The notes beneath the pieces are model-generated. The model made no database searches. It was given only the letters and a program-made list of their open reading frames with translations, and was not told where the DNA came from. Below are positions 59,374 to 64,000 of a stretch of 64,000 bases of DNA, in pieces. Numbering within the stretch: position 1 is the first letter of the stretch; each line of letters starts with the position of its first letter. The translations under genes and the position numbers were made by a program. The DNA is from Friedmanniella luteola (GTDB lineage: Bacteria > Actinomycetota > Actinomycetes > Propionibacteriales > Propionibacteriaceae), in the NCBI RefSeq assembly GCF_900105065.1, contig NZ_LT629749.1, positions 1,116,001-1,180,000 of the forward strand. The letters run 5' to 3'.

Positions 59374-60720
59374 GTGCCGGTGAAGCGTCGGGACCCGACG
59401 GCGCACGTGGCCCGCGCGCTGGCCTGGAGCTTCCTGGCGGCGCCGGACTGGACCGAGGCCGCGCTCCGGCGGTCCGCCTGGGTGACCCTCGGCCGGCGGC
59501 ACCGCTGGGTGTCGGCGCTCGCGGGCAGCGCCGTGGCGACCTACCGGACGGCGCCGCTCGGCCGGCCGCACGAGCTGGCGGGCCTGCTCGCCGGCTCGGC
59601 GGTGCTCACGACGGCCCTGCACCGGGCCGCCCGCCGGGGGACGCCCGTCCGGGTCCGGGTGCTCCCCACGACGCCCGCGGCCATGGGCCGGCGCCGGTGG
59701 CCGGTGCCCGAGGTCGACGACGGCCCGGCGCTGGCCCGGCTCCTGCAGGTCCCGGACGAGCAGCTGAGCTGGCTGGCCGACGTCCAGGGCCGGCAGCGCC
59801 GGACGCCCGCCGGCCCCCACCACCTCTACCGCTACCGGTGGGTGGCGCGGCCGGGCACGGTCCCGCGGCTGCTGGAGGCGCCGACGCCGCTGCTGCGGCA
59901 CGTCCTGCGCCGGCTGCTCGACGAGGTGCTGGTCTGGGTGCCGGCGCACCCGGCGGCACACGGCTTCGTGCGCGGCCGCAGCGTGCTCAGCCACGCACGG
60001 CGGCACGTCGGCGCCGACCTCGTGCTGGGGCTGGACCTGCGGCACTTCTTCGCGGCCGTGACCGCCGCCCGGGTGGCGGGGCTCTGGACGCTGCTCGGCT
60101 ACCCCGAGGGCGTGGTCACCCTGCTCACCGGGCTGACCACGCACCGCACGCCCGTCCACGTGCTCACCGCGATGCCCCCGGGCGGCGACGTGAGCGGCCG
60201 CCACCTGCTCCGGGCGCGGCTGCGCGCCGCGCACCTCCCGCAGGGCGCGGCCAGCTCGCCCGCGCTCGCCAACCTCGCCTGCTTCACCCTCGACCACCGG
60301 CTGTCCGGGTACGCCGCGGCCCTCGGGGCCACCTACAGCCGCTACGCCGACGACCTGACCTTCTCGGGCCCGCGTGACCTGCCCGCCGCCCGGCTGGTCC
60401 GGTCGGTGACGACCGTCGTCGCCGAGGAGGGTTTTGCGGTCAACCCGACGAAGACCCGGGTGCAGCGCTCCTCGGCCCGGCAGCAGGTCACCGGGCTGGT
60501 GGTGAACGCCGGTCTCGGCATCCCGCGCGAGGACGAGGACCGGCTCCGGGCCGTGCTCCACGACGCCGTCCGCCGCGGCCCGCAGGCGGCGAACCGGGAC
60601 GGGGTCCCCGACTTCCGCGCCCACCTGGAGGGCCGGGTCGGCTGGGTGACCTCGGTCAACCCCGTCCGCGGGGCGCGGCTGCGCCGCCAGCTGGAGGCCG
60701 TCGTCTGGCCGCCGCGCTGA
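59374..60720 (+). CDS. Retron-type reverse transcriptase
   Basis: RNA-dependent DNA polymerase of 448 residues. The retron/RT domain runs from about 118 to 445: fingers segment YRYRWVARPGTVPRLLEAP, GFVRGRSVLSHARRHVG (HARRH at 207-211 sits where retron RTs carry NAxxH), LDLRHFF with catalytic D221, LPQGAASSPALANLAC, YSRYADDLTFSG with catalytic D326/D327, NPTKTRVQ and VTGLVVN (VTG 372-374, the msr-recognition motif in known retrons). The first ~115 residues are a helical extension of unknown role. GTG 59374 has no clear ribosome-binding site; GTG 59380 and 59407 are alternatives. No effector gene is attached: the next gene is an SMR exporter on the other strand, 10 bp away. It could instead be a non-retron cellular RT, but the motifs and upstream RNA argue for a stand-alone retron. 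Confidence 0.88.
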   Translation: MPVKRRDPTAHVARALAWSFLAAPDWTEAALRRSAWVTLGRRHRWVSALAGSAVATYRTAPLGRPHELAGLLAGSAVLTTALHRAARRGTPVRVRVLPTTPAAMGRRRWPVPEVDDGPALARLLQVPDEQLSWLADVQGRQRRTPAGPHHLYRYRWVARPGTVPRLLEAPTPLLRHVLRRLLDEVLVWVPAHPAAHGFVRGRSVLSHARRHVGADLVLGLDLRHFFAAVTAARVAGLWTLLGYPEGVVTLLTGLTTHRTPVHVLTAMPPGGDVSGRHLLRARLRAAHLPQGAASSPALANLACFTLDHRLSGYAAALGATYSRYADDLTFSGPRDLPAARLVRSVTTVVAEEGFAVNPTKTRVQRSSARQQVTGLVVNAGLGIPREDEDRLRAVLHDAVRRGPQAANRDGVPDFRAHLEGRVGWVTSVNPVRGARLRRQLEAVVWPPR

Positions 60721-60730
60721 GCGCCGTCGG

Positions 60731-61054
60731 TCAGTGGCCGTCGCCGACCAGCTTCAGCCCGATGACGCAGCCGACCAGACCGAGGATCAGCAGCACCTTG
60801 ACCAGGGTCACCGACTCGGCGCCGGTGAGCATGGCCCAGGCGACGGTGCACGCGGCACCGATGCCCACCCAGACGGCGTAGGCCGTCCCGGTCGGCAGGT
60901 CCCGCAGCGCGAACGCCAGGCCGGCCATGCTGGCCAGCAGGCTGACGGCGAAGACGAGGCTGGGCCCCAGCCGGCTGAAGCCCTCCGACCGGCCGAGCGC
61001 CGTGGCCCACACCGCCTCCAGCACCCCGGCCACCACGAGCACGACCCACGCCAT
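60731..61054 (-). CDS. Small multidrug resistance (SMR/SugE-Gdx-like) exporter
   Basis: 107 residues with four transmembrane helices. The conserved Glu in VVAGVLEAVWATALG is the proton/substrate site, and GTAYAVWVGIGA is the family signature. The GFSRLGPS segment resembles Gdx/SugE-type guanidinium exporters more than EmrE. ATG 61054 has GGGAGG upstream. A TAGGCT hexamer on the minus strand (complement 61134-61139) implies a leader of ~75 nt. It converges with the RT gene. Confidence 0.88.
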   Translation of the reverse strand: MAWVVLVVAGVLEAVWATALGRSEGFSRLGPSLVFAVSLLASMAGLAFALRDLPTGTAYAVWVGIGAACTVAWAMLTGAESVTLVKVLLILGLVGCVIGLKLVGDGH

Positions 61055-61210
61055 GACGCCCACCTCCCGGACCGGTCCGTCGCGGTCCCGGCCTGCCTCG
61101 TCGCGTCCGGCGGCGTGCCGACGCCGTCCCCGGAGCCTAGCCGGGGGCGACGTCGCGCCGTCGCCGGCGGCTGCTGGTCGTGTCGGGGCCGGGGCCCCTA
61201 GGGTCCGGGC

Positions 61211-62041
61211 ATGAGCACTGAGCACGAGGTGGACGGGCCGGACGGGTACCGGCTGCGGGTCCGGGACGCCGGCGGGCCGGACGGGGCGCCGGTGGTGCTG
61301 TGGCAGCACGGTTCGCCGCACAGCGGTGCCCTCGTGCCCCCGCTGGTGGAGGCCTGCGCGGCGGCGGGGCTGCGGCTGGTCTCCTACGCCCGTCCGGGCT
61401 ACGGCGGGTCGACCGGGCGGCCGGGGCGGGACGTCGCCGCCGCGGCCGCCGACGTCACGGCCGTCCTCGACGCCCTGCGGGTCGAGCACGCCGGTGTCGT
61501 CGGCAGCTCCGGCGGCGGACCGCACAGCCTGGCCTGCGCCGCCCTGCTGCCGGACCGGGTGACGGCGGCGGTCTGCCTCGCCTCGCCGGCCCCGTACGAC
61601 GGCACGGACGCCTGGTTCGCCGGGATGGCCTCCGACGACGCGCTGCGGGCCGCGGTCGAGGGCCGCGCCGCCCGGGTGGCGCTGGTGGGGCGGGAGGACT
61701 TCGATCCCGCCGTCTTCACGGCGACCGACTGGGCGGCCCTCGAGGGCCGCTGGGCGACCCTGGGCGCCGACGCCGGCGCCGCGGGGGAGGCGTGGCCGGA
61801 CGGCCTGGTCGACGACGACGTCGCGCTGGTGACGCCGTGGGGCTTCCGCCCCGGCCAGGTCGAGGTGCCGGTGCTGCTCGTGCACGGCGGTGCGGACCGG
61901 ATGATCCCGGTCGACCACGCCCACCGGCTGCTCGCGGCCTGTCCCCGGGCCGAGCTCTGGCTGCGGCCCCGGGACGGGCACGTCTCGGTGCTCGACGCCC
62001 TGCCGGTGGCCCTCGCCTGGCTCACGCCGCAGCTGCGCTGA
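61211..62041 (+). CDS. Alpha/beta hydrolase
   Basis: 276 residues of the alpha/beta-hydrolase fold: LWQHGSPHSG oxyanion region, nucleophile elbow VGSSGGGPHSL (catalytic Ser), Asp in VHGGADRMIP and His in DGHVSVL, so the triad is complete. It could be an esterase, a proline-iminopeptidase-like enzyme or a dehalogenase relative; the substrate is unknown. ATG 61211 lies six bases after TAGGGT (61199-61204): leaderless. Divergent from the SMR gene. Confidence 0.87.
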   Translation: MSTEHEVDGPDGYRLRVRDAGGPDGAPVVLWQHGSPHSGALVPPLVEACAAAGLRLVSYARPGYGGSTGRPGRDVAAAAADVTAVLDALRVEHAGVVGSSGGGPHSLACAALLPDRVTAAVCLASPAPYDGTDAWFAGMASDDALRAAVEGRAARVALVGREDFDPAVFTATDWAALEGRWATLGADAGAAGEAWPDGLVDDDVALVTPWGFRPGQVEVPVLLVHGGADRMIPVDHAHRLLAACPRAELWLRPRDGHVSVLDALPVALAWLTPQLR

Positions 62042-62059
62042 GCCGGTCGCCGTGGCCGG

Positions 62060-63430
62060 TCAGCCGATCGGGCCCACCGGCTCCGCGTGCTGCCCGTCGA
62101 CGGCCACCGCGACCGGGGCGAACGCCGCGGGGGACGACGGCGCGGTCGCCGCCGTCGGGGTCCGTCCGCCGGCGGAGACCCGGTCGACCAGCTGGCGCAG
62201 GTCGACGCCGGTCATCTTCTCGAGCATCGTCACGGTGTCGTTCACGTTGCCGGCGATGTTGCGGGACAGCTGGCCGGCGCCGTCGTTGGAGATCACCGTC
62301 AGGTCCTTGATGTTGGCGTAGGGCGCGGCCAGCTCACGGGCGATCTTGGGCAGCACGTCGACGAGCCGGTCGATGACGGCGGCGTCGTTGAACTGCTGGT
62401 AGGCCTCGGCCTTGGCCTGCACGGCGGCCGCCTCGGCCCGGCCGGCGGCCTCCAGCGACTCGGCCTCGGCCAGACCGTCGGCCCGCCGGGCCTCGGCCTC
62501 GGCGCGACGGCGGGCGAGCAGCGACGCGGCCTCCTGCTCGGCCTGGTACTTGGCGGCGTCGGCGGGGCGGCGGACCTCGGTGTCCAGCTGGCGCTCCTTG
62601 AGCTCCGCCTGCCGGACCGCGACCTGCTCCTCGCGCTGGATGATGGCCTGCCGCTGCTCGGCCTGGGCCAGCGGGCCCGCCGCGTCGGCGGCCGCCTGCC
62701 GGGCGTCGGTCGCCTCCTTGAGCTCGGCGCGCCGGATGGCCAGCCGTTGCTGGGCGATGGCGATGCCCTCGTCCGAGACGGCCTGCTTCTCCGCGGCCTC
62801 CTGCCGGGCGTTGGCCTCGGCGATCGCGGCGGCCTTCTCCACCTGGGCGCTCTCCGGCCGGCCCAGGTTGCGCAGGTAGTTGGTGTCGTCCTCGACGCTG
62901 GAGATCTGCAGGGTGTCGACGATCAGGCCCTGGTTGTTCAGCGACTCCAGCGCGACGTCCTGCACGGACTTCGCCAGGGCGGCGCGCTCGTGGATGATCT
63001 GCTCGACGGTCAGCGTGCCGACCACCGAGCGCAGCGAGCCGGCCAGGATGTCCTGGGTGTAGCGCTCGATCTGGTCCTGCTGCTGCAGGAACCGCTGGGC
63101 CGCGAGCCGGACGTTCTCCTCGTCGCCGCCCACCTTCACCTGCGCGACGCCCTGCAGGAGGAGCTTGATGCCGTTCTTCGAGATGCCCTCGACCGTCACC
63201 TGCACCGAGCGGGACGCCAGGCTCAGGGTGTAGGCCTTGTTGACGAACGGGTACACCACCGAGCGCGCGCCCACGACGACCTTCGACGGCTTGCTCGCGC
63301 TGCGGCCGGTGATGATCAGCGCCTCGTCCGGCCGTGCGGTCCGGTAGCTGCGCATCAGCACGACCAGCAGGATCAGGACGACGACGGCGATGGCGATGAT
63401 GACGACGAGCGTGGCCGTGAGCTCGAGCAT
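62060..63430 (-). CDS. Flotillin-like SPFH/band 7 membrane scaffold protein
   Basis: 456 residues: an N-terminal transmembrane helix (about 5-27), an SPFH/band 7 domain (AYTLSLASRSVQVTVEG to ISSVEDDTNYLRNLGRPE), a long Ala/Glu/Arg-rich coiled coil and a C-terminal segment ending in an Ala/Pro-rich tail. Flotillins organise membrane microdomains and oligomerise through the coiled coil. ATG 63430 (MLELTATL) has GGAG upstream; a GTG 33 bases earlier is less likely because it places polar residues before the membrane helix. Monocistronic as far as seen. Confidence 0.9.
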   Translation of the reverse strand: MLELTATLVVIIAIAVVVLILLVVLMRSYRTARPDEALIITGRSASKPSKVVVGARSVVYPFVNKAYTLSLASRSVQVTVEGISKNGIKLLLQGVAQVKVGGDEENVRLAAQRFLQQQDQIERYTQDILAGSLRSVVGTLTVEQIIHERAALAKSVQDVALESLNNQGLIVDTLQISSVEDDTNYLRNLGRPESAQVEKAAAIAEANARQEAAEKQAVSDEGIAIAQQRLAIRRAELKEATDARQAAADAAGPLAQAEQRQAIIQREEQVAVRQAELKERQLDTEVRRPADAAKYQAEQEAASLLARRRAEAEARRADGLAEAESLEAAGRAEAAAVQAKAEAYQQFNDAAVIDRLVDVLPKIARELAAPYANIKDLTVISNDGAGQLSRNIAGNVNDTVTMLEKMTGVDLRQLVDRVSAGGRTPTAATAPSSPAAFAPVAVAVDGQHAEPVGPIG

Positions 63431-63547
63431 GGCGCTCCGTTCGGAGGGGGAGGGGCGGCCCACGGTAGTAGACCGCCGGTTCTCCGGCCGGTCGATCCGG
63501 CCGGTCGACCCGGCCGGTCGACGACGGGGCGGGGCGAGGACCGTGCG

Positions 63548-64000
63548 TCAGCGGGCCACCCAGCCGAAGAACTTCTTCGTCCCCGGCCCCCAGTCGATGA
63601 CGTCCGGTCCCGTGACCTCGTAGGCGGCCCGCACGGCCACCCGCACCGCGGCCGGCTTCCCGATGCAGCTCCGCGGGACGGTGATGGTGACCTCCTGCGG
63701 GCCCCACACGTCGGAGGTCGCCCGGAAACCGTCGCAGTCGACGGGCTTCCCGGTGCTGGAGAAGCTCCCGACCCGCAGCAGCTGGAGGCCGTCGCTGTTG
63801 GGGTGGACCTCGGCCTTGTACTCGGGGCCGCTGTTGCCGGCGTCGGTGTCCAGCCAGAAGGTGACGTGGTCACCGACGCCGAAGGGCCCCACGTCGGCCA
63901 CCACCCTCACCTTCGACTTCGTGTGGGCCACCTCGACGGTGGTGAGGTGGGCGCCCTTGTCGGTGAAGGTCCGGGTGTCGGCCCGGGCGGCGGGGGCCAG
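63548..64000 (-). CDS. Predicted secreted protein (5' end outside window)
   Basis: The frame is open to the window edge. Translating the edge gives LAPAARADTRTFTD, which looks like the end of a signal peptide with an AxA cleavage site (ARA, then Asp), so the start lies beyond base 64000. The visible ~150 residues look like a beta-rich domain (VTFWLDTDAGNSGPEYKAEV, EVTITVPRSCIGKPAAVRV) with two cysteines that could pair. I do not recognise a family with certainty; such proteins are common, uncharacterised surface or secreted proteins in actinobacteria. Confidence 0.65.
   Translation of the reverse strand: MAPAARADTRTFTDKGAHLTTVEVAHTKSKVRVVADVGPFGVGDHVTFWLDTDAGNSGPEYKAEVHPNSDGLQLLRVGSFSSTGKPVDCDGFRATSDVWGPQEVTITVPRSCIGKPAAVRVAVRAAYEVTGPDVIDWGPGTKKFFGWVAR

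Noticed and set aside
61055-61133. Mini-ykkC (guanidine-II) riboswitch ahead of the SMR gene
   Set aside because: ACGG and ACGA strings occur in the leader but not as two hairpin loops with stable stems, so I do not claim an aptamer.
61180-61204. Possible fifth PafBC-type promoter before the alpha/beta hydrolase (GTGTCG ... TAGGGT)
   Set aside because: The spacer is 13 bases, not the 11 shared by all four repair genes, and the first base differs. The TAGGGT alone is sufficient as a leaderless -10.

Overview
The window is high-GC (about 73% by eye) DNA from a free-living member of the Actinomycetota. The evidence is the conserved actinobacterial order polA-rpsA-coaE-uvrB-uvrA-uvrC-rapZ-yvcK-whiA-gap-pgk-tpiA-secG-rbpA-pgl-tal-tkt-ctaB, the actinobacteria-specific genes pdtaR, rbpA and a mycothiol-type DinB-fold enzyme, and many GTG starts with a TANNNT hexamer 6-8 nt upstream (leaderless transcripts). 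The branched-chain amino acid transporter between pdtaR and polA suggests Geodermatophilaceae or a near relative; that placement is inference. Coding density is high and no IS, prophage or CRISPR array is visible.

Layout. 1-2.4 kb: the 3' part of an RluD-type pseudouridine synthase gene, then pyruvate kinase. 2.4-2.8 kb: a non-coding segment with two strong inverted-repeat structures and tRNA-Leu(CAA). 2.9-9.2 kb: the ANTAR regulator pdtaR and a five-gene liv-type ABC transporter. 9.3-22.1 kb: DUF427 protein, hotdog thioesterase, polA, rpsA with a long leader, coaE, a zinc-ribbon membrane protein pair, uvrB, and a TerC exporter behind a yybP-ykoY (Mn2+) riboswitch. 22.2-34.1 kb: lon with a HAIR/HspR operator, an AraC/VOC pair, an ABC-2 exporter with its own two-component system, a LuxR regulator, an MFS/HxlR divergent pair, an MBL hydrolase and a mycothiol-dependent enzyme. 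34.2-51.6 kb: uvrA, a Rieske lipoprotein, uvrC-rapZ-yvcK-whiA, the glycolytic block gap-pgk-tpiA-secG, rbpA, and pgl-tal-tkt on the minus strand without the usual zwf-opcA. 51.8-56.8 kb: ctaB, a 2H RNA ligase-like protein, and a lacI-araD-araA arabinose cluster. 56.8-64 kb: the most accessory-looking part, with an epimerase, a lipoprotein serpin, a retron-type reverse transcriptase, an SMR exporter, an alpha/beta hydrolase, a flotillin-like protein and the end of a secreted protein.

Two observations stand out. First, the reverse transcriptase (59374-60720) has retron hallmarks. The 166 nt just upstream form a retron-like msr-msd layout: a perfect 14-bp inverted repeat (59183-59196 with 59335-59348) enclosing two short hairpins and a longer distal hairpin. 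I read this as a candidate stand-alone retron. Second, polA, uvrB, uvrA and uvrC share one promoter architecture, (T/C)TGTC(A/G)-N11-TANNNT, with the start codon 6-14 nt further on. This is the RecA-independent DNA-damage (PafBC-type) promoter of mycobacteria, so excision repair and gap filling here look like one regulon.
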